A DNA stretch of 40,844 nucleotides, taken from assembly GCF_008016795.1 (NCBI RefSeq), contig NZ_SDIK01000046.1, forward strand, positions 1-40,844, given 5' to 3'. Numbering within the stretch: position 1 is the stretch's first letter; the number at the start of each line of letters is the position of its first letter. The notes below the pieces were generated by a model, which saw nothing but the letters and a program-made list of their open reading frames with translations, made no database searches and was not told the origin of the DNA. This document shows positions 26,562 through 34,914 of the stretch, piece after piece. The position numbers and the translations under genes were made by a program. The stretch comes from Prevotella brunnea. Its GTDB lineage: Bacteria; Bacteroidota; Bacteroidia; Bacteroidales; Bacteroidaceae.

Positions 26562-27770
26562 ATGCAGATTCTTGTTACCGGTGCAAAGGGTTTTGTTGGG
26601 AAGAACCTTTGTGCACAACTTAAAAATATAAAAGAGGGGAAGGCGCGTTGCTATGGCGACTTGAAGATAGGAGATGTTTTCGAGTACGACCTTGATTCAA
26701 CGCAGGATGATTTAGACAGGTGGTGTGAAGAATGTGATTTTGTGTTCAATCTTGCCGGTGTCAATCGTCCGAAGAGCGATGAAGAGTTTATGAAAGGTAA
26801 CTTTGGTTTCGCTTCTACCTTGCTCGAAACGCTGAAGCGACATCATAACACCTGTCCGGTCATGTTGGCAAGTTCTCAACAGGCGTCTCTGACGGGGAGG
26901 TTTGGAAATAGCGAATATGGGCGAAGCAAGAAAGCGGGTGAAGACCTTTTTTTGACTTATGGACAAGAGACCGGAACCAAGGTTCTTGTATATCGTTTCC
27001 CAAATCTCTATGGAAAGTGGTGTCGCCCCAATTACAATAGTGCTGTCGCTACTTTTTGTAACAATATTGCCAATGACTTGCCAATAAAAGTGAATGATCC
27101 CACTGTTGAATTGGAACTGCTTTACATAGATGATCTCGTGGATGAAATGATTCGGGCAATAAAAGGAGAGGAGCATCGTTGCGAATTTGATGGCCTTGAA
27201 GTACTATCATCGAAAGAAGGCAGATATTGTTATTGTCCGGTTACCCATAAGGTTACGTTGGGAGAGATTGTCGATTTGCTTCATCAATTCTCCGAGATGC
27301 CCAAGACGTTGTTGATTCCGGAAATACCTGCAGATTCCTTTGCCAAGCGGTTGTATAGCACTTTTTTGTCTTATTTGCCAAAGGAAAAAGCAATCTTCGA
27401 TTTGAAGATGAATGTGGATCATCGTGGTTCGTTCACCGAACTTGTGCATACGTTGAATTGCGGTCAAGTGAGCATTAATATATCAAAACCGGGAATTACC
27501 AAAGGTGAACACTGGCACAATACTAAATGGGAACAATTCATCGTAGTTAGTGGTCATGGTTTGATACAACTTCGCAAAGAGGGAACGGACGAAGTGTTGA
27601 ATTACGAGGTAAGCGGTGATAAAATTCAATCGGTCATCATGCTTCCCGGTTACACGCATAACATTATTAATCTTTCAGAAACGAAAGACTTGGTAACGGT
27701 GATGTATTGCAATGAGATTTTTAATCCCGACAAGCCCGACACTTATTTTGACAAAGTAGAACAAAAATGA
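26562..27770 (+). CDS. fnlB: UDP-2-acetamido-2,6-dideoxy-hexulose reductase with cupin domain (FnlB/CapF/WbjC)
   Basis: A bifunctional CapF-type enzyme in the UDP-L-FucNAc pathway. The N-terminal SDR domain (VTGAKGFVGKNL; FNLAGVNRPKSDEEF; RFPNLYGKWCRPNYNS) reduces the 4-keto sugar. The C-terminal cupin domain (about 285-400; PGITKGEHWHNTKWEQFIVVSG) carries the metal-binding His residues and performs the C3 epimerisation step. At 402 residues it is slightly longer than staphylococcal CapF (about 370). It overlaps fnlC by four bases (ATGA). Confidence 0.9.
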   Translation: MQILVTGAKGFVGKNLCAQLKNIKEGKARCYGDLKIGDVFEYDLDSTQDDLDRWCEECDFVFNLAGVNRPKSDEEFMKGNFGFASTLLETLKRHHNTCPVMLASSQQASLTGRFGNSEYGRSKKAGEDLFLTYGQETGTKVLVYRFPNLYGKWCRPNYNSAVATFCNNIANDLPIKVNDPTVELELLYIDDLVDEMIRAIKGEEHRCEFDGLEVLSSKEGRYCYCPVTHKVTLGEIVDLLHQFSEMPKTLLIPEIPADSFAKRLYSTFLSYLPKEKAIFDLKMNVDHRGSFTELVHTLNCGQVSINISKPGITKGEHWHNTKWEQFIVVSGHGLIQLRKEGTDEVLNYEVSGDKIQSVIMLPGYTHNIINLSETKDLVTVMYCNEIFNPDKPDTYFDKVEQK

Positions 27771-28972
27771 AAGCTGTAAAAATGGCAAAGCAACCCAAAC
27801 TTGATTATTCGGATATTACGTTCAAGGAAAATGGCAAATTAAAGTTGGTTATTGTTGTCGGCACTCGACCTGAGATTATTCGTCTTGCTGCCGTTATAGA
27901 TAAATGCCGTAAGTATTTTGACGTGATTCTTGCCCACACCGGACAAAACTATGACTATAATCTAAATGGTATTTTCTTCAGGGACTTGAAATTGACAGAA
28001 CCGGAAGTTTACATGGATGCTGTTGGCGATGACCTTGGTGCCACGTGTGGTAACATCATCAACTGCTCCTACAAACTTTTCGCGCAGATTCGGCCCGATG
28101 CAGTACTCGTCTTGGGCGATACCAATAGCTGTCTTTCCGTGATAGGGGCAAAACGTTTGCATATTCCCATCTTCCACATGGAGGCAGGCAATCGTTGCAA
28201 GGATGAATGTTTGCCGGAGGAAACCAATCGTCGTATCGTTGATATCATCAGCGATGTGAACATGGCTTATTCCGAACATGCGCGTCGCTATCTTGCCGAT
28301 TGTGGCTTGCCGAAAGAGCGCACCTACGTTACGGGGTCGCCAATGGCGGAGGTGCTTCGTAATAACCTTTCCGACATAGAGGCGAGCGATGTTCATCAGC
28401 GACTTGGCTTGGAAAAAGGAAAATACATCCTTTTGTCCGCTCATCGCGAAGAAAACATCGATACGGAAAAGAACTTCCTGTCTCTTTTCAATGCCATCAA
28501 CAAAATGGCAGAAAAGTATGACATGCCTATTCTCTACAGCTGTCATCCGCGCAGTCGCAAACGTCTTGCAGCAAGTGGTTTCCGGCTCGATGCGCGTGTC
28601 ATTCAACACGAACCGCTTGGTTTCCACGACTACAATTGTCTTCAGATGAACGCCTTCGCCGTGGTGTCCGATTCGGGAACTCTCCCTGAAGAAAGCAGCT
28701 TCTTTACAAGTGTCGGTCATCCATTCCCCGCCATCTGCATCCGTACCTCGACCGAACGCCCGGAAGCAATCGACAAAGGAAATTTCATTATTGCCGGCAT
28801 CGATGAGAAAAATCTTTTGCAAGCTGTGGACACGGCAGTAACACTTTGTCGTGATGAGCAGTATGGCATTCCTGTTCCGGATTATGTGGATGAGAATGTT
28901 TCTACCAAGGTAGTAAAAATTGTGCAAAGTTATGTGGGAATAGTGAATAAGATGGTATGGAGAAAATTCTGA
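27767..28972 (+). CDS. fnlC: UDP-N-acetyl-L-talosamine/GlcNAc 2-epimerase (FnlC/CapG), makes UDP-L-FucNAc
   Basis: A 401-residue WecB-like non-hydrolysing 2-epimerase. VVGTRPEIIRLAAVI is the N-terminal signature, and HTGQNYDYNLNGIFF, LGDTNSCLSVIGAKRLHIPIFHMEAGNRCKDECLPEETNRR, LSAHREENI and SDSGTLPEESSF are present. Partnership with fnlA and fnlB identifies it as the last step to UDP-L-FucNAc. WecB relatives that make UDP-ManNAc are the alternative, but the DECLPEETNRR and NYDYNLN details fit FnlC/WbjD. It is the last gene before the second MITE-like element. Confidence 0.88.
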   Translation: MKAVKMAKQPKLDYSDITFKENGKLKLVIVVGTRPEIIRLAAVIDKCRKYFDVILAHTGQNYDYNLNGIFFRDLKLTEPEVYMDAVGDDLGATCGNIINCSYKLFAQIRPDAVLVLGDTNSCLSVIGAKRLHIPIFHMEAGNRCKDECLPEETNRRIVDIISDVNMAYSEHARRYLADCGLPKERTYVTGSPMAEVLRNNLSDIEASDVHQRLGLEKGKYILLSAHREENIDTEKNFLSLFNAINKMAEKYDMPILYSCHPRSRKRLAASGFRLDARVIQHEPLGFHDYNCLQMNAFAVVSDSGTLPEESSFFTSVGHPFPAICIRTSTERPEAIDKGNFIIAGIDEKNLLQAVDTAVTLCRDEQYGIPVPDYVDENVSTKVVKIVQSYVGIVNKMVWRKF

Positions 28973-29011
28973 GTTCCCCGACAGACTTGAAATAGTTTGC
29001 GAGCAAGGGGG

Positions 29012-29379
29012 GCAATAGTGCCCTAAATTACTTTTGAAACCTAACGCAACGCTGCATCAAATCATGAGATTTGACACTTTTTTATTCCAATGCCGAACAC
29101 TACATACCTTCTTATGTCTCCAATTCGTATTCAGGTGTGGCAAAAAGTTTCTTGATACCGAACATCCGACCCGCTTATCACCACGAAATTACATGACAAA
29201 AACAGCATTAAAAACGCACTTTGTAATTCGTTGATAATCAGCATGATATTGATGCGATTTTAAAAGCTAAGCTTTTGCACTCCAATTCATGACCTTTTGC
29301 ATTGCAAAAGGTAAGCTTTTGAAAAGCCAAAAGGTAAGCTTTGTATGAATAGAGGGGAATTTATAGAGAATACTATTGG
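29012..29379 (+). mobile_element. MITE-like element, right copy, inverted relative to the copy at 5235-5593
   Basis: It starts GCAATAGTGCCCTAAAT (two mismatches to the left copy's terminal repeat) and ends ...ACTATTGG, so its terminal repeats have decayed. The ~368-bp body is colinear with the reverse complement of 5235-5593, with shared exact blocks at 29119-29138, 29284-29301 and 29304-29321 among diverged stretches. A 66-codon frame (29034-29234) lies inside, but the matching frame in the other copy is interrupted by a stop, so I treat it as non-coding. No target duplication is evident. Its right end lies 30 bases before the next ATG (29409). Confidence 0.72.
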
Positions 29380-29408
29380 ATAAGAGTATATCATTTCGGA
29401 AGAGCTAT

Positions 29409-30524
29409 ATGACAAAAACGGAACAGACCTTGTTGGCACTCATCAAGTATATGGTAAATGGGACGGAAACTTTTAAGTTGGATGATAACATCAATTGGGA
29501 ACAACTCATCAGATTATCCAATTTACAAGGAATTTCCATCCTGATAATTGATGGCTTGCAGCAATACCTTTCCGCCCATCCGGAGTGCAGACTTTTCGAT
29601 GAAGAGAACTCTGCGGACAGACTGCGACGCCTCCAATGGTTTGGACAAGTGGTCATTCATGAACGGATGTATGCCAAACACAGAAAGGAAATAGCCAACT
29701 TGTCGCGACTCTATGCGAAGGTCGCCATAAAGATGATGGTGTTGAAAGGCTATGGATTATCGTTGGATTGGCCTGTCCCCAATCATCGTTCCGTTGGCGA
29801 CATGGATGTTTATCATTATGGAAGATGGCAAGAGGCTGACGCTTTAGTGGAAAAGGAATGTGGCATCAAGATTGACCGAGGGCATGAACACCACACCTTA
29901 TTCAACTTTAACGGAATTCTTGTGGAAAATCACTACGACTTTATCAACACAAAAGCACATCGAGATGCCCCGAAGATAGAGACTCGACTTAAAAAACTTG
30001 CGGAGAAGGGCAACATGGAAATAGAAATGAAAATGGAAGACGCCAAAATTTATCTTCCCTCCGCTGATTTTAACGCTATTTTCCTAATGCGCCATATGGG
30101 ACAACATTTCTCCGGAGAGAGATTAAGCCTGCGTCAAGTGCTTGATTGGGGATTTTTCATGCGTGCCCACCATGCCGAAGTGGATTGGCTTTCAACAATA
30201 AACTTCTTAAAGGAAATAGGCTTGTATAAATTCTTCAATCGGATTAATGCAATTTGTGTGAACCATTTGGGATTTTCGGAAGAATCGTTTCCGACTATTG
30301 AGAGGAGAGAAAATATCGAGCAAAGAATTCTCATGGATATTTTTCATCCGGAATTTGACAAAAAGAAGCCCGAAAAGGGTATGTTTCCCATTCTTCTGTT
30401 CAAGTTCAATCGTTGGTGGAACAATCGTTGGAAGCATAAGATGATATATAATGATGATTTATTGATGACATTTGTTACTTTGACGTGGAGTCATTTGAAA
30501 AGGTATAAATCCATAACAGATTGA
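29409..30524 (+). CDS. Nucleotidyltransferase-fold family protein (NTP_transf_5-like)
   Basis: A 371-residue protein resembling the uncharacterised nucleotidyltransferase family common in Bacteroidota polysaccharide loci. Features include KMMVLKGYGLSLDWPVPNHRSVGDMDVYHYG, in which G-D-M-D-V is a polymerase-beta-like metal-binding pattern, then HHTLFNFNGILVENHYDF and FLMRHMGQHFSGERLSLRQVLDWGFFM. The substrate is unknown. The frame extends upstream to a TTG at 29376 inside the MITE-like end, but ATG 29409 is a more normal start. The gene stands alone between the MITE-like element and the initiation module. Confidence 0.7.
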   Translation: MTKTEQTLLALIKYMVNGTETFKLDDNINWEQLIRLSNLQGISILIIDGLQQYLSAHPECRLFDEENSADRLRRLQWFGQVVIHERMYAKHRKEIANLSRLYAKVAIKMMVLKGYGLSLDWPVPNHRSVGDMDVYHYGRWQEADALVEKECGIKIDRGHEHHTLFNFNGILVENHYDFINTKAHRDAPKIETRLKKLAEKGNMEIEMKMEDAKIYLPSADFNAIFLMRHMGQHFSGERLSLRQVLDWGFFMRAHHAEVDWLSTINFLKEIGLYKFFNRINAICVNHLGFSEESFPTIERRENIEQRILMDIFHPEFDKKKPEKGMFPILLFKFNRWWNNRWKHKMIYNDDLLMTFVTLTWSHLKRYKSITD

Positions 30525-30575
30525 TGGTAGCACGTCTATGTGGATATTTTTTGTGTTTGGCTTAGACTTAAATAA

Positions 30576-31814
30576 ATGAACATACTGTTTCTAACAATGG
30601 GTTCCGGTTTTCGGGATGTGAATGTCAGAGGGATATATACGGATTTGTTGCGTAGATTTATGAAAGACAATCATCAGGTCTATGTGATTTATCCCAACGA
30701 GAGAAGAACGGGATTGGGAACCACACTGAATGAAGAAGGGCTTTACCACGCGCTGGGCGTAAAAACCTTGAATGTGCAGAAGACCAATGTGCTTGAAAAA
30801 GGACTTGGACAGGTGCTCTTGGAACGTCAGTTTAAGAGAGCGTTGAAGAAGTTCTTCGGTCATGTGAAATTCGACCTTATTCTCTATTCCACTCCTCCCA
30901 TTACCTTAACCAAGGTTGTTAGGTGGGCGAAGAGACATAACCCCGCGGCAATGACCTATCTGATGTTGAAAGACATCTTTCCGCAGAATGCGGTAGATTT
31001 GGGCATGTTGCGAAAGACCGGATTGAGGGGCTTGCTCTATCGCTTCTTCCGTGAAAAAGAAAAGGAATTTTATCGCATTTCCGATTGGATAGGCTGCATG
31101 AGTCCGGCTAACGTCGCATATGTGCTTAAACACAATCCGGAAGTTGATGCCATGAAGGTGGAGATTTGTCCGAATTCCTATGACATCCCCTCTGCTCCCC
31201 TGACCTCTAAAGAAAGTGTCCCTCAGCGAGAAGAGGTGAAGCGTTCCGTCAGGGCTAAATATGATTTACCAATCGACAAGCCCATATTCATTTACGGAGG
31301 GAATATGGGTAAACCGCAAGGCATTCCTTTCTTGATAGAATGCATGGAAGCGAACAAGCATCGTAAGGATTGCCACTTCTTGATAGTTGGGAACGGTTAT
31401 GATTATCCGTTGCTTGAGACATGGTATAATGCGAATAAACCCGAAGCTGTCAGCCTCTTCAAAAGGCTGCCCAAAGCGGATTATGACAGGTTGGTGGATT
31501 CGTGCGACATCGGTATGATATTCTTAGACCATCGTTTCACCATTCCAAATTATCCGAGTCGGTTGCTACCTTATCTCATGGAACGTAAACCCATTCTTGC
31601 TTGTACGGACCCGAATTGCGACATGGGAAAGTTGGCTGTTAAGAATGGTTATGGCATGTTTTGTGAAAGCAACGATGTCAATGCGTTTACGTGTGCTGTC
31701 GATGAGCTGTTGCGAGCCGATTTAAGTGAAATGGGCGATAATGCCTATCGCTTTTATCTCGATAATTATACCGTTGATCATACTTATAATACCATCTTGA
31801 AGCATCTTGCATAA
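30576..31814 (+). CDS. Glycosyltransferase family 4, WcaI/WbuB-like
   Basis: A 412-residue GT-B protein. N-terminal NILFLTMGSGFRDVNVRGIYTDLLRRF and the MLKDIFPQNAVDLGML segment are typical of the WcaI/WbuB group of GT4. FIYGGNMGKPQGIPFLIECM begins the donor domain and IPNYPSRLLPYLMERKPILA ends it. WbuB in E. coli O26 is linked with fnlABC and transfers L-FucNAc as second sugar; this gene, just before the initiating transferase and with fnlABC in the locus, could do the same. That substrate is an inference. Confidence 0.8.
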   Translation: MNILFLTMGSGFRDVNVRGIYTDLLRRFMKDNHQVYVIYPNERRTGLGTTLNEEGLYHALGVKTLNVQKTNVLEKGLGQVLLERQFKRALKKFFGHVKFDLILYSTPPITLTKVVRWAKRHNPAAMTYLMLKDIFPQNAVDLGMLRKTGLRGLLYRFFREKEKEFYRISDWIGCMSPANVAYVLKHNPEVDAMKVEICPNSYDIPSAPLTSKESVPQREEVKRSVRAKYDLPIDKPIFIYGGNMGKPQGIPFLIECMEANKHRKDCHFLIVGNGYDYPLLETWYNANKPEAVSLFKRLPKADYDRLVDSCDIGMIFLDHRFTIPNYPSRLLPYLMERKPILACTDPNCDMGKLAVKNGYGMFCESNDVNAFTCAVDELLRADLSEMGDNAYRFYLDNYTVDHTYNTILKHLA

Positions 31815-31838
31815 CCCTTATATTTGATAAAATTTTCT

Positions 31839-32453
31839 ATGTACAAACATTTCTTTAAACGCTTCTTCGACTTTTGGATTTCTTTGGTGGCGTTAATCGT
31901 GCTTAGTCCGGTGCTTTTGATAGTAACCATTTGGCTGCATTTCGCTAATAAAGGTGCCGGTGCTTTCTTTCTTCAAGAACGACCGGGGAAGAATGAGAAG
32001 ATATTCAAGGTGATTAAGTTCAAGACGATGACAGATGAAAGAGATGAAAGCGGAGAATTGTTGCCAGATGCCAAACGTTTAACAAAAGTTGGTATGTTCG
32101 TAAGATCAACTTCAATAGATGAATTGCCACAGCTTATTAATGTTTTGATAGGCGATATGGCTTTGATAGGTCCACGACCATTACTCGTAAAATATCTCCC
32201 ATTATATAGTAAGCAACAGATGAGACGTCATGAGGTTCGTCCCGGAATTTCCGGTTGGGCACAGTGTCACGGAAGGAATTCAATTTCATGGACAGAGAAG
32301 TTTAAACTCGATGTGTGGTATGTTGATCATTGTTCTTTATTAACAGATCTCAAGGTAATATTTATAACGATCAAAAAGGTGTTGTTTCGTGAGGGTGTCA
32401 ATACGACTACCGGTAAATCGGCTACGATGGATAGCTTTGATGGGACAAATTAA
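31839..32453 (+). CDS. Undecaprenyl-phosphate sugar phosphotransferase, small PglC/WcfS-like
   Basis: A 204-residue monotopic phosphoglycosyl transferase that transfers a sugar-1-phosphate to undecaprenyl phosphate to start each repeat unit. A single re-entrant hydrophobic helix lies at about 12-32 (SLVALIVLSPVLLIVTI). QERPGKNEKIFKVIKFKTM, the catalytic Asp-Glu in STSIDELPQLINVL, GPRPLL and RPGISGWAQ follow. The size matches PglC rather than the long WbaP/WcaJ type. ATG 31839 is chosen; the TTG at 31824 would add five residues. With the DegT aminotransferase downstream it recalls the WcfS/WcfR pair of B. fragilis PSA. Confidence 0.9.
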   Translation: MYKHFFKRFFDFWISLVALIVLSPVLLIVTIWLHFANKGAGAFFLQERPGKNEKIFKVIKFKTMTDERDESGELLPDAKRLTKVGMFVRSTSIDELPQLINVLIGDMALIGPRPLLVKYLPLYSKQQMRRHEVRPGISGWAQCHGRNSISWTEKFKLDVWYVDHCSLLTDLKVIFITIKKVLFREGVNTTTGKSATMDSFDGTN

Positions 32454-32485
32454 GACTAATAAAAAACCAATAATCCTATATATTT

Positions 32486-33487
32486 ATGGATAATATTTTA
32501 TTTTGTAGTGTAGGGCGTCGTGCCAAATTGTTAATGGATTTTAGAAAATCCATGAATGGTTGTGGTAAAATTATAGCAGTCGATTTAAGTCCGGTTGCGC
32601 CAGCTCTCTTCCATGCTGATGAAACTTATTTGGTTCCAAGTATTGATGACCCTAATTATTTCAGCACTATATTAAGTATTTGTGAGAAGAATAATGTGAA
32701 GGCGATAACCACACTTATAGATCCTGAAATTGAAATTTTGTCTTCACATCGTAAAGAATTGCTCAAAAAAGGGATTTTGCCCCTTTGTCCTGCAGATTGG
32801 ACTGCACATTTGTGTTTTAACAAGTACGAAATGTTTAAATATCTTCGTTCCAAGGGTATAAGAACGGTGCTTACTTATGATTCAATTGAAGGATTAAAAG
32901 AGGGTCTTGAAAAAGGAGAAATCTCGTTTCCGGTATTCATGAAGCCAATATCTGGAAGTGGAAGCATAGGGATTGGTGTGGTTGAGGACTTAGAGACCGC
33001 AGAAAAGAAATTTCGTGATGGAAACTTTAGATATATCGTTCAAGAGCTTATGACCGAAGGAGATTGCGATGCTGATGTTTATATTGATTGTATAAGCCAT
33101 AAGGCTGTTTCTGTGTTCTGTAAAAAGAAAATTGAAAGTAGAATAGGAGGCGCAAGCAAAACCATATCTTTCAGGGATCAGAAACTCTTTGATTTTATCA
33201 AACAAGTTTGTTCTGTTTTGGAATTAAATGGTCCTTGTGATATGGATTTCTTTATTAAAGATGGTAAATATTATCTTTCTGAAATAAATCCACGCTTCGG
33301 TGGTGCTTATTTACATGCTTATGGTGCTGGCGTTGATTTCATAAAACTTATTCTTAACAATATTCATGGCATTGAAAACAAATCGATCATAGGTGAATAC
33401 GATGAGGATATTATTATGCTGATGTATGATGATGTAGTAATCACTCGGAAGAAGGAGTTATTGTCAGATAGCTACTCTTTGTTATAA
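32486..33487 (+). CDS. ATP-grasp carboxylate-amine ligase-like protein
   Basis: A 333-residue ATP-grasp enzyme of the CarB/PylC-like group. The N-terminal pre-ATP domain starts NILFCSVGRRAKLLMDF. The ATP-grasp core follows with FPVFMKPISGSGSIGIGVVED (glycine-rich loop), YIVQELMTEGDCDADVYI, and YYLSEINPRFGGAYLHAYGAG with the metal-binding Glu and Asn. Such enzymes appear in many Bacteroidota glycan loci next to the initiating transferase; an amide link between an amino acid or carboxylate and an amino sugar is a reasonable guess. The substrate is unknown. Confidence 0.75.
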   Translation: MDNILFCSVGRRAKLLMDFRKSMNGCGKIIAVDLSPVAPALFHADETYLVPSIDDPNYFSTILSICEKNNVKAITTLIDPEIEILSSHRKELLKKGILPLCPADWTAHLCFNKYEMFKYLRSKGIRTVLTYDSIEGLKEGLEKGEISFPVFMKPISGSGSIGIGVVEDLETAEKKFRDGNFRYIVQELMTEGDCDADVYIDCISHKAVSVFCKKKIESRIGGASKTISFRDQKLFDFIKQVCSVLELNGPCDMDFFIKDGKYYLSEINPRFGGAYLHAYGAGVDFIKLILNNIHGIENKSIIGEYDEDIIMLMYDDVVITRKKELLSDSYSLL

Positions 33488-33526
33488 TATTGTAATCATT
33501 ACGGAAAGTAATTTAGTAAACAAATT

Positions 33527-34813
33527 ATGTCAGACGAACGGAAAATGATATATCTCTGTCTGGCTCACATGAGTGAGGAGGGATGGGAACAGAAATATGT
33601 AAAAGAGGCTTTTGACACCAATTGGGTGGTGCCGATGGGACCTAATGTAAATGCTTTCGAGAAAGACTTGGAGGCGTTCGTGAACGAGAAAGGAAATGGT
33701 GAAGAAAGGCTCGACCGAAGAGTGGTGTGCCTTTCTGCCGGTACGGCGGCCGTGCATTTGGCATTGATAGGCTGTGGCGTGAAACCGGGCGACGAAGTGT
33801 TGGTGCAGTCGTTTACGTTCTGTGCCTCTTCGCATCCGATTACCTATCTCGGGGCTACGCCGGTGTTTGTGGGATCGGAGAGTGAGACATGGAACATGGA
33901 TCCGCAACTGTTGGAGAAAGCCATCATCGACAGAAAAGAAAAGACGGGGCGTTATCCGAAAGCCATTGTGCCGGTCGCGCTCTACGGTATGCCCTACAGA
34001 ATAGACGAGATTATGACGATTGCCGATAAGTATGGCATTCCTGTGGTGGAGGATGCCGCCGAGGGGTTAGGCTCTCGCTTCGACGGACAGGTGTTAGGCA
34101 CTTTCGGAAAGTATGGCGTGTTGTCATTCAATGGTAACAAGATGATTACCACTTCGGGAGGCGGTGCCTTGATTTGTCGCGATGCCGAAGATGCCGATGA
34201 GGTGATGTGGTATGCCACGCAGGCTCGCGATGCCTACCCATATTATCAGCACACCGCCATAGGATATAATTATCGGTTGTCAAATGTCTGCGCCGGTATC
34301 GGACGCGGACAGATGAAGGTGGTGAACAATCATATTGTTCACCACAAGCATGTACAGACTCTCTATGAGAAACTGCTTAAAGACGTTCCGGGTGTAAGGA
34401 TGCACAAGCAACCTGCCGATTCGCGTTATGATGCGAATTTCTGGCTTTGTGCTGCAACGATGGATGCGGACGTGAAGATTAAGGGTCAGGAGAATGCTTA
34501 TCGTGAAGTGGTGAGGACGGCCGTAGGCGGAGCTGCCGGCGTTATTCATGCCGTTGATACTGCTACTACCGACTGCCAACCCAATGCGAATATCGAGGCT
34601 CTGCGCGTGTTCATGCTTGATAAGAAGGTGGAGTGCCGTCCGCTTTGGAAGCCGATGCACAAACAACCGGTCTATGCGAAAGCGCCTGTCTATACGAATG
34701 GCATTGAAGAATCGCTCTTCAAGGTGGGCTTCTGCTTGCCGGCAGGTCCGTATGTTACGGATGATGATGTGCGTTATATCGTGGAGAGCATCAAAGCCGC
34801 GATGGCGCAATAA
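33527..34813 (+). CDS. DegT/DnrJ/EryC1 aminotransferase, PglE/WcfR-like
   Basis: A 428-residue PLP sugar aminotransferase with Lys in FNGNKMITTSGGG at about 205, SAGTAAVHLALIGCG, VEDAAEGLGSRFDG and AIGYNYRLSNVCAGIGRGQ. HMSEEGWEQKYVKEAFDTNWVVPMGPNV at the N-terminus is that of PglE/WcfR-type enzymes acting on UDP-4-keto-6-deoxy-HexNAc. The product would be UDP-AATGal or UDP-4-amino-4,6-dideoxy-GlcNAc for the adjacent phosphotransferase. A retaining PglF-type dehydratase is not in the window, so the substrate must come from elsewhere. An insert at about 325-355 makes it longer than usual. ATG at codon 7 (33545) is an alternative start. Confidence 0.85.
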   Translation: MSDERKMIYLCLAHMSEEGWEQKYVKEAFDTNWVVPMGPNVNAFEKDLEAFVNEKGNGEERLDRRVVCLSAGTAAVHLALIGCGVKPGDEVLVQSFTFCASSHPITYLGATPVFVGSESETWNMDPQLLEKAIIDRKEKTGRYPKAIVPVALYGMPYRIDEIMTIADKYGIPVVEDAAEGLGSRFDGQVLGTFGKYGVLSFNGNKMITTSGGGALICRDAEDADEVMWYATQARDAYPYYQHTAIGYNYRLSNVCAGIGRGQMKVVNNHIVHHKHVQTLYEKLLKDVPGVRMHKQPADSRYDANFWLCAATMDADVKIKGQENAYREVVRTAVGGAAGVIHAVDTATTDCQPNANIEALRVFMLDKKVECRPLWKPMHKQPVYAKAPVYTNGIEESLFKVGFCLPAGPYVTDDDVRYIVESIKAAMAQ

Positions 34814-34839
34814 CGAAGCCCCTGTTGCCATGTGTAATC

Positions 34840-34878
34840 ATTGAGGGTGCAAGTCGAATCGGAACTTGCACCCTCAAT
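34840..34878. terminator. Bidirectional hairpin between convergent genes
   Basis: ATTGAGGGTGCAAGT (34840-34854) pairs perfectly with ACTTGCACCCTCAAT (34864-34878) around a nine-base loop. It lies between the convergent aminotransferase and tcdA stops. There is no strong T tract on either side, but the 15-bp stem and position support a shared terminator. Confidence 0.7.
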
Positions 34879-34914
34879 GCATATTGGCGCATCACCATCA
34901 AGTGATATTGATGC

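Noticed and set aside
27962..28927. 321-codon minus-strand ORF opposite fnlC
   Set aside because: It has no recognisable motifs and is fully explained as the antisense of a clear 2-epimerase gene.
29034..29234. 66-codon ORF as a gene
   Set aside because: It lies wholly inside the repeat element, and the matching stretch of the other copy carries a stop.
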